DNA of 64,000 bases from Gymnorhina tibicen. Its lineage: Eukaryota; Chordata; Aves; Passeriformes; Artamidae. The stretch covers positions 228,370-292,369 of the forward strand of contig VXAZ01009351.1 of the NCBI GenBank assembly GCA_013399875.1. The letters are read 5' to 3'. The notes under the pieces are model-generated. The model did not search any database. It saw only the letters and a program-made list of their open reading frames with translations, and was not told the DNA's origin. The position numbers were made by a program, and so were the translations under genes. Shown piece after piece: positions 35,561 through 64,000 of the stretch. Each line of letters starts with the position of its first letter. Position 1 is the first letter of the stretch.

Positions 35561-37089
35561 TATTTATATTCTGCATTGAAGAACTTCTTAAAAAAAGAAA
35601 GAAAAGCAGAAGGCTTCAGAATTGTTTTGAAATGCTATTTGTGAGATGAGCAAGAAGGAATGTTTTAAGTTCCATTTTCATACTTGCTCTGTTGATACTT
35701 TGAGAATGTACACCCCTGAGTCTTACGCAGAATAAATTATTAACAGATATTTTTAAAGAAATAGTTCAAGCTACACAAACTTTAAAATGTCATGAAAATG
35801 TATTGGTTTGTTTTCTAATTTTTAATATAGAAACAAACCTCGAGTTGATAATGTAAAGCGTGCATTCTTTTTAGTCCTCCCTTTTACCTCTTCCTACTGG
35901 AAGGTCATGTTGTGTTCCAGCTGACTCCATCTGGTGGAGCAAAGTCACTGGGGAAGCCAGACATTGGCCAACCCTCAGCCCTCTTAGTGCACTGAGAGTG
36001 TCTGGGAGTAGTGCTGGGGTGTTTAACCTGGTAGTAGAAGAAATTTTGCTTTGATTTGGTTTACATCACATTATGTTTTGCCTTTATTTGCTTTACATTC
36101 TCTTAGGCTAAGCTGTTGCTGATTGTTAGCTATTGACTGCTAACAAATAGCAGTTTACCCGTTTAGTATCTTCATCTGTGAACATCATAACAGGTGTCTT
36201 CAGTTACATGGAGAATACCTGTAGTGTTGTGTTGTTTAAATCTTACCTGGGAAGCTTTTCATACTCATTTTGAATTGATTCAGTTAAAATCTTCCTAAAC
36301 TAAAGAATCAGTACTGTGAATTTATATATGTATTTGTAAAACTAAGACTACAGGTTGGAATTTAATGGTGATCTTGTACTAGCTGTGTGGATTAAGGGCT
36401 GCCTCTTCTAAACTGAGTATTACTGGGAGCTGTATTTGTCTTAGCAAAATTACAAAGTGTTGATATTGACCCATTCTTTACAAATGGCATTAATTCCTTG
36501 AAAAGAGATGGTCTTTCAAATAAAAATGAAGATAATGGTAGTTTAATTGTTAGCACGGCTTTTAGGATCATTTATTGCTATTACAAAAGATAGGTTTGAG
36601 TTTTATAACCTCTATAGATGAAATGCTCAATTCTGCTTCAGAGAGTACTGGATGCCTTAGAATAAGTATTTCACTTGGTGATCAAGGAGTATTTGCTTTT
36701 GGGATGTCTTTGACTTGATTGTATTGGAGACCCTTTAACCTGAAGGGAGAATGCCACCTCCCTTGCAGCTCGGGTTCCTTTCTGACTGAAACGGAATAGG
36801 CTGTGTGATCATTTTTTAAAAGCAGTTTTCACAAGAGGAGCATTTTGGAGTTGAACGTTTGTTACAATATTATAAAGGTTCTTAACTCTATTCAGTCTTA
36901 AGCATTCATTAGTGCCAGCTGACTTGCCAACTTCCTTCTCCATCTGCTTTTGTCTTTCAGCTTTCAGCTTTTCTTGAAAGTTTCAGAGGCTCCAAGAGGA
37001 GGAAAGAGTAGATTGTATAAACGTTAGGTTGTGACTCTGTGTGATCTACAGTACGTCCGTTTGAATTTGAGTTGAGAAGATGACTTCAT

Positions 37090-37580
37090 AAGCTTGGTGC
37101 AGTCTTGTGGCCCACCCACTGTGGGTGGAGGGAGCTGCTGGGGCTGGCTGGGCTGTAATGGCCACTTCTGGCCTGGAACAGAGCAGGGCTGCAGGAGTCC
37201 CACAGCAAGCTGTGAGGAGGCAGGGCAGGAGGGGTTTTGCCTTCTGTGCCTTCAGACATCGTGGTGTTGGCAGAGAGGGAGAGCTGCTCGTGTTGTCCAC
37301 TGTTGGTCACATATCCTTGAAGTGTTTCCTGAGGCTTTTCTCCACCTCACCGTGGCTTGCCATGTGGCTGTTGGGAAGCTGTCATTGATCCTGGTGAACC
37401 TGGAGTGACCAGTTGCATCTGGGCACTTCTCAGACCGTGCCTGATGGCTGCTGGGGTTTTGCTTGTGCACAGCAGCTGGCCTAGGGGATGTGGTTTTCCT
37501 TCATGAAAGGAGGGCTGCCCAAGGTGATGGTATTCTTGGGTGACTTTGTGGTGACTGGCCTTGCTGGCTTTTTTAAGCAC
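37090..37580. other. GC-rich intergenic patch, unidentified
   Basis: Markedly richer in G and C than its surroundings, with overlapping open frames on both strands. A perfect 7-nt inverted repeat with 3-nt loop (CCACCCA CTG TGGGTGG) lies at 37112-37128. I recognise neither a repeat family nor a protein. Confidence 0.4.
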
Positions 37581-39049
37581 CTTTTCTTCTATTGTTTCAG
37601 GTATCTTTCCTCTCCAGTTGCTTTTGTACCTTGAAATGGGTGGGTATCTGTTTTTTTATTGTATCTTAATTAATATATGGGGCTTTTTTTTTCTAAAGAA
37701 GGAGCTGCTTATTTGATATGGGGCATCTTGCATCTAAGCTCTTGTGAGACTTACAATGCAGTGGGAATAAGGAGCTCTTGCTTCATGCAGAAGTAGTATC
37801 TTCCTTCTCTGAAATCTCAGCAATGGCTGGGAGGAAAACAGTCAGACCCTGTAGCTCTGCTGGGGAAATACCCTGTGTGCAGCAGGCAGCGAGGAGGGTG
37901 CTGGGTGTGCAGAGGTTTTCCCTGGATTCCCTCTGCTCGAGTTTTCTGGTGTTACTTAGAAATATTATTGCACCTTAATGACAGCAGGTCTTTTAAAATA
38001 CTCATAATCCTCATTTCTAGGGTAGATGTTTGCAAAAATAGGAGCTGTACGTTGGCTTCTTGAATTACTGATGAGGCTCTCTTGCCTGAGATAACCCAGG
38101 TGACTGACTCTGCTAATCTTAATAAACATAGTTTTCTGTTAAGATTTAGCTGACAGATGCTGTACAGAATTTCTTAGAGGCTGGAAATATTTTCCCCAGT
38201 TTGACTGACCTAACACGTGACAGTTTCCATGGTGCACGTGCACTATATTCTGTCAGAAACCATTTTTTGGCAGATACTTGGGCTTAACACAAGCAACTGA
38301 TCATGATCACTTTCCCCTAATTGTTTGTGTAGTCTAGTTTCTGTTTAGATTTGAGCAAATCTGACCATTGGGGAGTAAATTCCTTGTTGATGTATTTGCT
38401 ACCAACATACTGTGCCAGACAGGTCTGGTTTTTTTTTTTCTAAACTAGCTCCTAGTCCTCACCGGAATTAGTTCAAAAAATTTGTGTATCTCACCTAATT
38501 TAGAATGTTTAGATAAGAGAAAGCTGTTTTCCCATCTACCTTTTCTAAACCAGTAGTATATTCTTAAAATACCCAAGGGTGTCAAGAGAATTTCAGAAAC
38601 TACATAACTGTGAATTTGCTTTTCATTTGAAAAAATGACTATTTTAATTATATCATTTGTTTGATTTGGAACTTACCAAAAATTTGAAAGTAGTGCTAAG
38701 TTAGTAATTTTTTTAATTTTCCCATCTAATTTAAAGTATTCTCCTAAATCTTGCCAGTCTTTTTCTCAGTCTTTTGACTTCTTGATGTATCTAACTTGTA
38801 TTCTTTGGCAGATAATTGTTTATCATACTTGTAATCTGATCACATCCACCAGGGCAGAAAAATAGTTCTATATCCCTTTGCTTACATTCTGCCATACTCC
38901 AATTGCCGTTAAGTAGTAAAGGCCGTATCTGACTTCAGCAAAGGTTGGAAAAGTTTAGTTAACATTTGCTAGCAAAAACAGCCGTGCAGGATTCCCATGC
39001 TGGTGTCTTAGGAACTGCTCCAGTATGAAGTTCAGCCGTAGGTTCTGTT

Positions 39050-39292
39050 CTACCCCGAGGCTGAGGGTCTATTCAAGCTGACAGCGCCGGGCTCCCAGGA
39101 GAGTGCCCTCAGCATGAGCCTTGGCTTCTTGGCAGCAGGGAGCGATGCTACCTGCTCCTTCTGGCTGTGGCAAACAAACAGCCAGAGCAGGCTCCTTCCC
39201 TTCATCGTCCTGGGATGGCTGAAGATCAGCTGACCCTGCTGCTGTTTACGGGCAACTGCTCTGGGTGTGGAATGCAGAGACAAATAGGACAC
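39050..39292. other. Second GC-rich intergenic patch, unidentified
   Basis: About 240 nt of higher GC content within AT-rich intergenic DNA. The single reverse open frame of 80 codons has no family resemblance that I can see. Confidence 0.3.
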
Positions 39293-41274
39293 AGTATTTG
39301 TTCTTAAATAGATGCAGATGAATATAAAGGAATTATAGAGTAATAAAATAATAAATACCCTTCATTTCATGAAAGCGGTTTATGATCACTAACACTTCAC
39401 TAACCAGACTTGATTGTTTGAAAGGAAAGGAAATTTTGATCCTAATGAGATTAAATTTAAAGTGGTCATTTGCTTCAAAGCAGAGATTAAAACCCGGGAT
39501 TTAATCATGGACAGCAAATTTTCAGGACCCATTCTTCCTTCAGATGGAGCTAGAGGCAAAATTCTTGAAGCCAATGAGGGCAAAAGAACGTGTGCTCCAG
39601 TTGGTAGACACACATAACTGAAAAGTTGCTTGTACTTCAGTTATGAACTGTTCACTGGAAGTTTCCATGTGTTTGGTGTCTCCATTTGGAGGACAGGTGA
39701 TCACAAGATATTCAGACATGTTCTGCTTCCACTTCTCAAGAATACCACTTATGTTTACTGTCCCAGGACCAAACCAAAACCGTTAGTTTTATTAGACTGG
39801 GGATTTAAGTCCCCAGTTTCCAGGCAGTTTGTTTAAGAATAAAGTTGATCATCCTTGACAGTATGCTCAGGCCTTCTGTGACACTTGCATGGAACAGAGA
39901 AATTTTCTGTCATCTTTGTGGCTTTGATGCTTTCTGGAGCCAACTTGCCCTTCAGCCTAATGAAAGGAAGGAAAGCGCTGACAAAATTGGTGGAGCTAGG
40001 TTGAGAGTTGCCCCGTAAGAAAAAAGGCTTAAAAGCAAGACATAGGCAGTTGTTCCCACTTTTCTTCTTCAGAACAGGGAAGGTGAAAATATCTGTAGTT
40101 TATGGGGCCATGCCTCATAGGGGAAGCTTACGTGACAACACTAATATGAAATGCAAATGGAAGTAATTAAAATATTCATGGGAGAATCTACTGTTCTGAT
40201 GAGACTATAATAATGTGCCAAAAACCCAACCCTGTTCTTCTTTCTTTCTTCCCACTTCAAAATTACTTTATAAGTTGTAGAGGATTATAATTGTTGGCTT
40301 TTGATGCAAATTATTTTGGCTCGTTTCTGCATAGCTCTTTACTGGCATTGATTTTAAAAGGCAAAGTACTTTTAAAGTGACTGTTTTCTCTTAAGAATAT
40401 TAAAATGGTCTTTGAGTCTTTCTTGTTCCTTGCTGATTCAATATTAATAGTTTCACAATGATAATGAAGATTGGTCAACTTCTGAGACCCGTTTTGCATC
40501 CTGCTTGAGGATATAATATAGAAGACTTTTGCTACCAGGTTGCAGGTCTGGCTGTAGGAAGATTTCTCTGCAGTTTACTGACCTTCGGTCCTAGACTGTA
40601 TACCTGCTTTTCATATATACTACACTTGTCAGAGCTAGAAATAGCCAGGCTATCACAAGATGTCTATACAAGGTGATTCATGGTAAAGAGAGGACCTAAA
40701 TGCCTAAGACTTGTGCAAGGTGCAAAACTGGAGGTGCAGGAAATTTGTAATCAGAATCAGAGACACTGGCCTGAGTTTCCTTCTAAGACTGAGAAAGACA
40801 TACTGCCACTGATAAAGGAGGTCATGCTCCTTTCTGTTATAAAATAGCATCTGAGTGGAGAATTTACCCAGGAAAGATTTTGTGGCAGGGAATGCTTCCA
40901 ATGCTCAGGCATATGTCCTAACCAAAGCATGGCTGTGGATTATAGCTCTTCCTGGAAGTTATCATGGTACAAAAAGGGATTTCAATTTATTTAGGACAGC
41001 AAATTAATAAAACTTTGTAAATTTAGGTTGCTCTAAGTGGGAAAGATGAGTTTTGAACTGTGTTAACTACTATTTCATGTAAAATTCAAAATAGCTGAAT
41101 GGGAGTTACAGTTAAGTACCTAAATCCCTAACCTCAGAGTTTTCTACTCTTTTCTAAATGAAGGAATCTTAATTTTTTCTTTTTTTTTATGTTGATGTGA
41201 TATGTCACCAGGACTGGGACTGCAAATCTGAGGCCCCCTGAGTCTGAGTACTGTTCAGGGAAAAGGGGCATAGA

Positions 41275-41345
41275 AATTCACAAAGTGGTTTCAGTTGGAA
41301 GGGACCTTTTAAAAAATCACGTAGTCCAGCCCCTTTACAATGGTT
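41275..41345 (-). mobile_element. CR1 3' end, reverse orientation, diverged
   Basis: CAAAGTGGTTTCAGTTGGAA and GGGACCTTTTAAAAAATCAC, then TAGTCCAGCCCC, match the reversed CR1 3' end. Beyond about 41345 the likeness fades, so the inner boundary is uncertain. Confidence 0.7.
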
Positions 41346-42589
41346 TTCATCAGTCTCACAAGAGAACAGAATTGGTCCCCTGCAGACTATTCTTGACTGA
41401 GAGCCCTAAATCTGCAGCAGTTTTTCCCACTGGAGTTTGCATAACTGATGGTAGCTGCAGCTCTCTTCAAGTTCTTTGTACTGCTTGGTCCAGCAGTGTA
41501 AAACTGAATCCTTGTGGCTTTACTTACCTTCTTAAACAAACCAGAGTTTCAAACCATGTCTGCTACCCTTCACCATGCTGTTCCAGTTTTCCCTTCTACT
41601 CACAGCACAGTCCACATCCTTTCCACCCTGCCTCTCTATCTCACCAGGTCTCAATCCTTTTAGCCTTGTCCCACCGATATTTTTCCCAGATTGAAACTGC
41701 TCCCAAATGCTTCCTGGCACATAAACATTGTGTCTTTAAAAAAGTATTTTCTGTACTCTCTATCTGAGTGTAATAGCAGTGTATGAACGGTGCAGGTAAC
41801 ATGGCATCACTATTCCTGTGAAATGGAAATATGTGGACACTTAGCTCTGCAGCTTTCAGTGTCCCAGGGATGGAAGCCTGCTTTTTGTCTGATGAATGAA
41901 TGACATGAGTTAAAGCTGCCTATTTTTTTGCAATAGTAAAAACAAACTAGGAGGGAAAATGTGATTCTATCAGCCAGCACACAATTTATATTCAGGAGAT
42001 TTCACTAGCATCATACCTAATATGCACAATGACTAAAACTTTGATATTGACTCATTCAAATTAAAATATTTGTAAAAATAATACCCTTATTATTTGAGGA
42101 TGATTTGGGATTTAAGATAATACAGCTAGGAAGCATCACATACAACTTACTCCAGCTATACTACATGAGGCTCATCATAAAAAGACTTCTGTATTATGAG
42201 ATATTAAAACAGATAGCAGCAGTCCCAGTTTTCTTGCAATATGTATTTCTGTAAAAAGTTTACGAACTAAATGAATTAAATTTTTGCACAAAGTTGATAC
42301 AGCATATGAATTTATACAGCAAAAGCTTAATACTCTTATCTATAAACACGTAACAAAATTAAGAATAACAATTACTAGAAAAATACAAGGCATCTTTGCC
42401 ATTTATGTTTAGAGTAATATATAGCCAGTTATAAGTTATTAAAAAGTGCACAGCAAAAGCCCAGTGAATACAATCCCTTCTGTGCCACTCTGTAACTACT
42501 AGAAATTTTACAATCAATAGTGGGGGAGAGGAAAAAAGGGAAACCCCAGATTGATAGGAAAAGTGCTGTTTTGTTTTCTACTATACATT

Positions 42590-43848
42590 TTACTTGCAAC
42601 CCGCCTTTATTTTCTAAAGAATATTTGGAGTATGTTATTCACACCAGGACTCTGGAATCAGTTGGTGAATATCACATCATTTTAACCACATATGTGTGCA
42701 TATAACTATAGCAACATTGCTAGGTGTGTAATCAAATGAAAGCCTTTTTCAAGAAAACTATTCTTTCATCTTCAGAAAACCTCACACATCTATAAAGTTG
42801 TTTTTACTACCATTATGAAGTTGTTATTCTGTGAACTACTAAATCCCACTTCATGTGTCTGCCTACTCTCTTCTTTTCTAACCGTGTAATCTGATATCAA
42901 TCAGTTAGGTTTCAAGGTCTGAGATACCTCTGGACTTGAATTTGAACGCTTTCGGTTCCCAGTGTGTGGTCTAATTTAATCTCTTGGCCCAAGATTCCTG
43001 TCTCTAACTGTCTGGCCAGTAACAACTTTGTCAAATCAAGACAGTACAAGGCAGCAGACAGGAAATATCCGGTTGTCAGTTATATTTGGAATATCACTGT
43101 TGACTTCAGTGGTGCAGAAAGCAGTTCTAGTAGCTAATATGTTAGGATCCAGATCCTCAAAGAACTACTGTGCCTTAAATACATTTCAAGTTCTGTGCCA
43201 AAAGAACTAACCAAATAGACCCAGAGAAATCTGTGGGTAGAAGTTAAATGACTTTTGATGTAAAATTTGCCAACCAGATGGCAGTATAGCTCACAATAGC
43301 AAAAACCCAACTAGTAAAAATAGACTCTTTGAGCTACAATCTGTCATATCTTTTCTTAAGCTGCCTGGCGATAATGGATGTTGCACAACAGGAGCGCTGA
43401 AAGTACTTCATGTTAGCAGCAGAACTCTTTGAAAAGATACAGAATTGTAAGCTACAGAAAGCTTATAGAACATAGTACCTTGTATTTAAAGTTATATTAT
43501 TTTTAACTCGTAAGAAGGTATCTAGCAAGTGGCAGAAAAAAATGTCAGAGCTGTATTATTTCCTCTGAGTATCTGCTGTTCTTAAATGCACTATGTGCAA
43601 AGCTTTTAACTTTGGGATGCTATATGCTTGTTGAAAATACTAACTGTTGGCCAAATTCTGCACTTCAGTGCCAAGTACAACTTCTAAAAAGCTCAAAAGA
43701 ATCTTTGATTACAGAAACAAAACGTAGCCCTTCTTTCTCTGTATTATGATAGCATATGTAAGAATAAAACATCTGTACTTTAGAGGGACCATTTCAATTT
43801 CATGATTTTTAGTTTCAAATAGTAATAGTGAACAGCAGATTTTTTGCT
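42590..43848 (-). other. COCH: COCH 3' UTR (end inferred)
   Basis: AT-rich sequence after the stop with no repeat. On the - strand AATAAA occurs at 42606-42611 and the variant ATTAAA at 42975-42980; another AATAAA overlaps the stop codon. A UTR of roughly 0.9 to 1.25 kb is plausible. Confidence 0.45.
42606..42611 (-). terminator. COCH: Candidate poly(A) signal of COCH
   Basis: AATAAA on the - strand about 1.24 kb after the COCH stop. It is the first canonical hexamer downstream apart from the one overlapping the stop. Usage is unproven. Confidence 0.45.
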
Positions 43849-59853
<16,005 letters not shown>

Positions 59854-60028
59854 ATGCTGTTCTTCCTCAGGGGATGGAAAAGATGATACCTTCCAGCTAA
59901 TCTCACTGACTTTAGAGCTGGAAAGCAGAACAGTTGCAGCCAGAGATGCAGAGGGAAGCACATCTCTTCATTCTGACTGCGTAAATTGAATACACACATT
60001 CATCAGCTATGCATGTAGTTTTACTCTT

Positions 60029-60063
60029 AATTGTATACAACAGTGTATAATTGTATACAACAA
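60029..60063. repeat. Direct repeat of a palindromic decamer
   Basis: TTGTATACAA-type palindromes occur twice (AATTGTATACAACA and AATTGTATACAACAA) about 20 nt apart. It is probably a chance local duplication. Confidence 0.6.
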
Positions 60064-61897
60064 TTTCAACCTATGGTGAAACTATGTTAAACTACCTAAT
60101 CACACCTTCGTGAAAAACCTATGTTTCTATTTGTTAGCACAAATATGGGACTTGCATGTGCTAAATCTGTCTATATAGTCCAGAGTAAGAAGAAAAGAAA
60201 GCAGTAAGCACTTCTTTATTTTTGCATTCTCAAGATAATAAAAGTTATCTACCTAGCAAGACACTGTAAAGTGATTTAATCTGATTCTCAAGTATTCTAA
60301 TAAATAAAGAAGTTTCTTTTAGGACTTAGTTTTACCTACTCACATCCTCTCCATGCTTAGTCTTATTTAATTGCCTTAAAAACAAAAGAGAAATCAAGCA
60401 GAATCACCAATGCTTATACCTAGAAGCTCCATAATTTCACTGTCATATTTTCATTTCAGTGTTTTATTATCGGTGTGCTAAAAGAAGTTGATTTGCTTTG
60501 CTGTTTGAGTCTCCTAATCCTTTCATGGAAGTTCTACAAGTGTGTTTGCTAATTACTGGGCCCTGATCAAGTAGTAGCCACCAAAGGACACCTAGCAAGA
60601 CCATCAAAATCAAACAGCAGCTGGAAGGCTGGAAATCCTTGGAGGAGTCACTGCAATAAACACCACTGGTAATTTCTGCTCCCACAGCACTGCTTGTGCC
60701 TCTCACCCTGCAACATTTTTCCAGCCTCTAAAAGTGCAAGACACCACAGGAAATTTTAATTCCTGTCATTTCTAATGTAATGTACTTGACTGAATTCCTT
60801 GGCCGGCTATGCATACAAAGACAGTAATTAGACATGTCTAGTTAACAAACCCTGTATCGCTTGGAGATCTGTATTTCCCTCATCACCAAGTACTTACTAA
60901 TTACCATCACGTGGCAGGCTTTTGCATAGCACAGAAGATGGGGGGAGAAAATAATCTGTTTTCCCTGGCAATGAAAACACAGAAATCCATTGTAGCCCAG
61001 CTGCAAGATTTTTCTGTACTGGCAGCCTAAAGGCTGTCATGATCCTTGTCTACACGAGAGGCAGGCTTTCAAGGGAAGGGTGCATGTTGCTGCTGTGTGA
61101 ACTGAAGAGCTGACATGCTGTAGCTAGAGGATTTAGCAGTTTATACCTCAGCTGGATCAGCACTGAGGTAAAAACACACACTTTGAAGTAAATGATGCTG
61201 TTAGTTAAAAAACAACCATTTCATTTTGGTTTTCTATGTAGGTAGATACAGTTTTCTTAAGCCACAATTCTAAAACAGAGACTAACATTAGAAATGTTTG
61301 GTGAAGTACCAAAATGAAAGCCCATTTTTTTTGGCTACCAAAATTAAGACTTACAATATCAGCTCTGCAGTAGTTTTTGTTCCTCCCTGTTTGTTAATGC
61401 ATCATCAGCCATCCAACACATAAAGCTTCAATAATTTCATTGCAAACATGAAAATGTATGAATGAAGTCTGAATATATAAAATTGTTCTTTGACAGCTTA
61501 CATACTCATTCTCATGAATTTCATATGTGATATTAATATTGAAACTGATGAAGTGCTTGTTTTTGTTAGTCTATCCACAATACTTCAACATGGCAAAAAG
61601 TGCCAAAGAGCTACATCTATATATAAAGTAACTGAGATAAAACCCGTATGTTTTAATCACTGTAATTGAAGAATGCAAGAGCAGTAGTAGTGGAGGCATT
61701 CCTTTCAATATTTATGTGATGCAATACTCTAAATCCAAGTATTTGTGGCAGAAATAAATATAAGCTTACAATTTACAGGAAAGGATTCAGTTCCAGACTC
61801 CTACCCATTCTGGACTCTGGTGAAGTCATGAGACCTATGCTCTGTTACATTCAGTTAGGCCTTTAGAACCACAATAAAGTGACTATCATCCCATCCT

Positions 61898-61945
61898 GTC
61901 AAGACACACACCAAGCTTCAAGTGTCAAGACACTTCAAGCTTCAC
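61898..61945. repeat. Short interleaved direct repeats
   Basis: GTCAAGACAC occurs twice and CAAGCTTCA twice within about 45 nt, suggesting a small tandem duplication. Confidence 0.5.
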
Positions 61946-64000
61946 AGAAATACACTACATCAGAGTACCCTATAAAAATGGAGTACAAAGAAAAGAAACT
62001 GTAATTCTTCCTGATTTAAGCCATATTTAAAGGGTAGGGATGAATGTCTTCCATCGTCAACCTAAAAAAAAGAGAAAAAAAGCAAAGACTCACTTCTCTC
62101 TTAAAACAACCATGTTTTCAATCATTCCATCAATTTCCATCTTTTTGGTGCCTCTTCCCATGTACTCTGATTTTGCCATGAATAGCTGCCTCTAAAGTCA
62201 ATCTATAAAAGTTCTCAGTTTTTTGCAGGAGCCACTGCTTGAAGTTATTGTGGGGAAATAAAATCTACAGGCAAAACCTGATCTTTTCTAATCTTGAAGT
62301 TTCCATGCGTTGCTTCGGGAAAACAGCTTGTTTATACAAAGGAAAAAAGAAATCCTATGTATATTATTTAAAAAAAAAATAGGGGTTCCTACAAGAAAGA
62401 TAGCTTTATGAGTTGTCATATAGGGAAGTACATCCCTGTTATGCTTCCTATTCCTTTTAGGATTTAACGTTTTTTTTTTCAAAATAGAAATATTTTAGGT
62501 CCTTTTTTTATCTTGAGTCTTCAAACAAGCCTTCTTTTTCTATCTTATGCAAGGAATGCTCCCACGTACCTAATCCACAGTTGAAAAAAAAAGACATACT
62601 AGTAAACCTTATTCATATTTTGGAAAACATGTTCACAGATTGCATACTAATTCATGTAAATCTTTAGTACATATCCTGATCTGGACTAGGGCAACGGGAT
62701 TTTAAGAAATCTGGTCAGGGCTATGTCTTTCATTTCAGTCTGAGACCTGCCCTTTTCTCATCAACTTAAGGCAACTTGCCAACACATGACAGCATTCACC
62801 TGCCCGCACAGCCTCGTGTGTGGCAACCAGAACTGTTGAGCTTGGCAGCATTTGTATCCATTCCAGTGGGAGTATAAAGAAAGTTTTAAGATCCTTTGAG
62901 ATATTCCCAAACATTATGAGCCTAAATACAGTAGATTCTTGAGGAAATTAATGTTCTTTCATTCCTTTGAACAATAGAATTTAGGCGCTTCTATAACGCT
63001 CCTGCAAGTTTCTAGTTCAATAGCCAAATGCTGCTGAATTTAGGCTCAGACTAATGGTAAGAAGCAATATCTTACAGAAACTGTTCACATTAATGCTATT
63101 TGAGCTGGTTCTAGATACCTTCAGGTTACAGCGGCTTCTCCAGCCCTGAAGGAAGCATTGCAGAAAACCTTTCATTTGTTTCCTGCCAGACTGTCAGTAC
63201 TTCATCTATAATGCGCCTGTAAAATAAAAAAAGGGAAGGGAACTGGGGTTAGAGTAGGTTTTCCATTGCTGTGCATTTTTTCCTTTTTTAGCCATAGCAC
63301 TCCTTTCACAGATAGCTTTTATCCGTTTAGCACAAAAGAATTTCCAAATCTTTGATTCAACACAAAATGAACAGCAAATCCTGCTTCCTAATAACTGTGA
63401 AATCGTTAACAACCATTCAGAAAAGCTTGAGGTCACTCACCTTCTGCAGGCCAGGCCTGCATCTGGAAGCATGTTCTTCTGGAGGCTCCTATCCTCCCTT
63501 GGTGAAAGGTTCCACTGAAAGGGGCAGACAAACTGCTTGCGTCCTTCTGTCACATTATTTCTCCAACTGCTTCCCGTGGCTCCTGGTTCCCACGAATTTA
63601 TTCTGGTTCCAGGAGAGCCTGCTCTCCAGCAGCAAGGATGCAGTCCAACACAGGATGGTACAACAGACAGGATGGTACTGCCATACCCTGCTAGGCATCC
63701 TATGTTCTTTTGCTTTCCAGGTCGAAATAATGTCAAGGCAAGTTTGAAATGTTTTTAATCAATACCATGGTCTAAAATATGCCAGAGAGCCTCAAATTGC
63801 CAAGCACTGCAGGAGTGCCTTTATAATACACGCAAACACACCCTCACTCACTCTTGCTACCGGCACTCCCCTCGATGGGGACACTTGTCACCACAGCGCT
63901 GCTTCAGCCTGTGCCAGGAAGGAGTTTTCACACCGGTCTGGAAGCGTTCCCAGACATTCTCCGTGCCCCTCTGCAGCTTCCCACTGGCCGGCTCGGCGCG

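Larger units (their letters stand above)
33811..42590. other. Intergenic region between convergent STRN3 and COCH 3' ends
   Basis: About 8.8 kb separates the likely poly(A) sites. It contains the CR1 copies at 34648-35518 and about 41275-41345, a CA/TG microsatellite, and GC-richer patches at about 37.09-37.58 kb and 39.05-39.29 kb. I see no gene: open frames are short, overlap on several frames and show no splice or family signal. Confidence 0.7.
59918..64000 (-). other. Upstream part of COCH: first intron, untranslated exon and promoter not resolved
   Basis: In mammals COCH has a non-coding first exon, so this 4 kb probably holds the first intron. A strong donor (AGAAG followed by GTGAGT) at 63440 on the - strand could end a first exon. 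Sequence becomes GC-richer in the last 150 nt (CGCGCCGAGCCGGCC on the - strand), possibly the edge of a promoter CpG island. I cannot place the transcription start. Confidence 0.35.

Noticed and set aside
34894..35649. 251-codon + strand open frame, the longest in the window
   Set aside because: It lies over the reverse-oriented CR1 copy and runs into a microsatellite. The same GC-rich CR1 body gives open frames in several frames on both strands.
37094..37408. Two overlapping + strand frames of 93-104 codons
   Set aside because: Overlap in different frames in a GC-rich patch with no known domain; likely composition effects.
41285..41767. 160-codon + strand open frame
   Set aside because: It starts within a CR1 3' end and continues through low-complexity Ser/His/Pro-rich sequence without splice context or family motifs.
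60467..60706. - strand frame with a strongly hydrophobic stretch (CLILMVLLGVLWWLLL), considered as the COCH signal peptide
   Set aside because: The hydrophobic core is far from the first Met of the frame, and no donor leaving phase 1 follows it at a suitable distance. The exon at 59796-59917 fits better.

Overview
The window is vertebrate nuclear DNA from a bird. It is AT-rich, intron-rich sequence with several CR1 LINE fragments ending in the usual octamer-like CR1 3' tail. It also holds one solo LTR of a type I recognise from avian ERVL-like elements, plus assembly gaps inside poly-T runs. Two convergent protein-coding genes are present. Their tail-to-tail arrangement matches the known vertebrate STRN3-COCH neighbourhood. 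A neoavian, possibly passerine, source is my guess from the LTR type only.

Region 1 to about 33.8 kb, + strand: the 3' two-thirds of STRN3 (striatin-3, SG2NA). Twelve exons can be read, from 364 to the stop codon at 31127-31129. By analogy with mammals these are exons 7 to 18. They encode the C-terminal 515 residues: an acidic linker, two phase-neutral cassette exons (5840-5950 and 12285-12425) that distinguish long and short isoforms, and the complete WD40 propeller. The start codon, caveolin-binding, coiled-coil and calmodulin-binding parts lie upstream of the window. One intron (23168-23296) is a short GC-AG intron. The 3' UTR is about 2.7 kb with several candidate poly(A) signals.

Region about 33.8 to 42.6 kb: intergenic DNA between the two 3' ends. 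It contains a long reverse-oriented CR1 copy (34648-35518), a second CR1 3' end near 41.3 kb, and two GC-richer patches that I cannot identify (about 37.1-37.6 kb and 39.05-39.29 kb).

Region about 42.6 to 64.0 kb, - strand: COCH (cochlin). Nine coding exons are clear, from 58540 down to the stop at 43849-43851. A tenth, upstream exon with the start codon and signal peptide is proposed at 59796-59917. The model gives a 543-residue secreted protein: signal peptide, LCCL domain, a basic linker, and two von Willebrand factor A domains. The first vWFA has an incomplete MIDAS motif and the second a complete one. A solo LTR and a CR1 fragment sit in COCH introns. The non-coding first exon and promoter are not resolved; they may lie in the GC-richer end of the window or beyond it.

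The two genes are not functionally linked as far as is known. STRN3 is a PP2A regulatory scaffold of the STRIPAK complex in the cytoplasm, while cochlin is an extracellular matrix protein of the inner ear. I see no prokaryote-like system, CRISPR array or tRNA/rRNA gene. The least ordinary signals are the GC-AG intron, an antisense exon-like ORF at 9944-10125 inside a STRN3 intron, the intronic LTR with intact TATA and poly(A) signals, and two near-identical CR1 blocks 28 kb apart.
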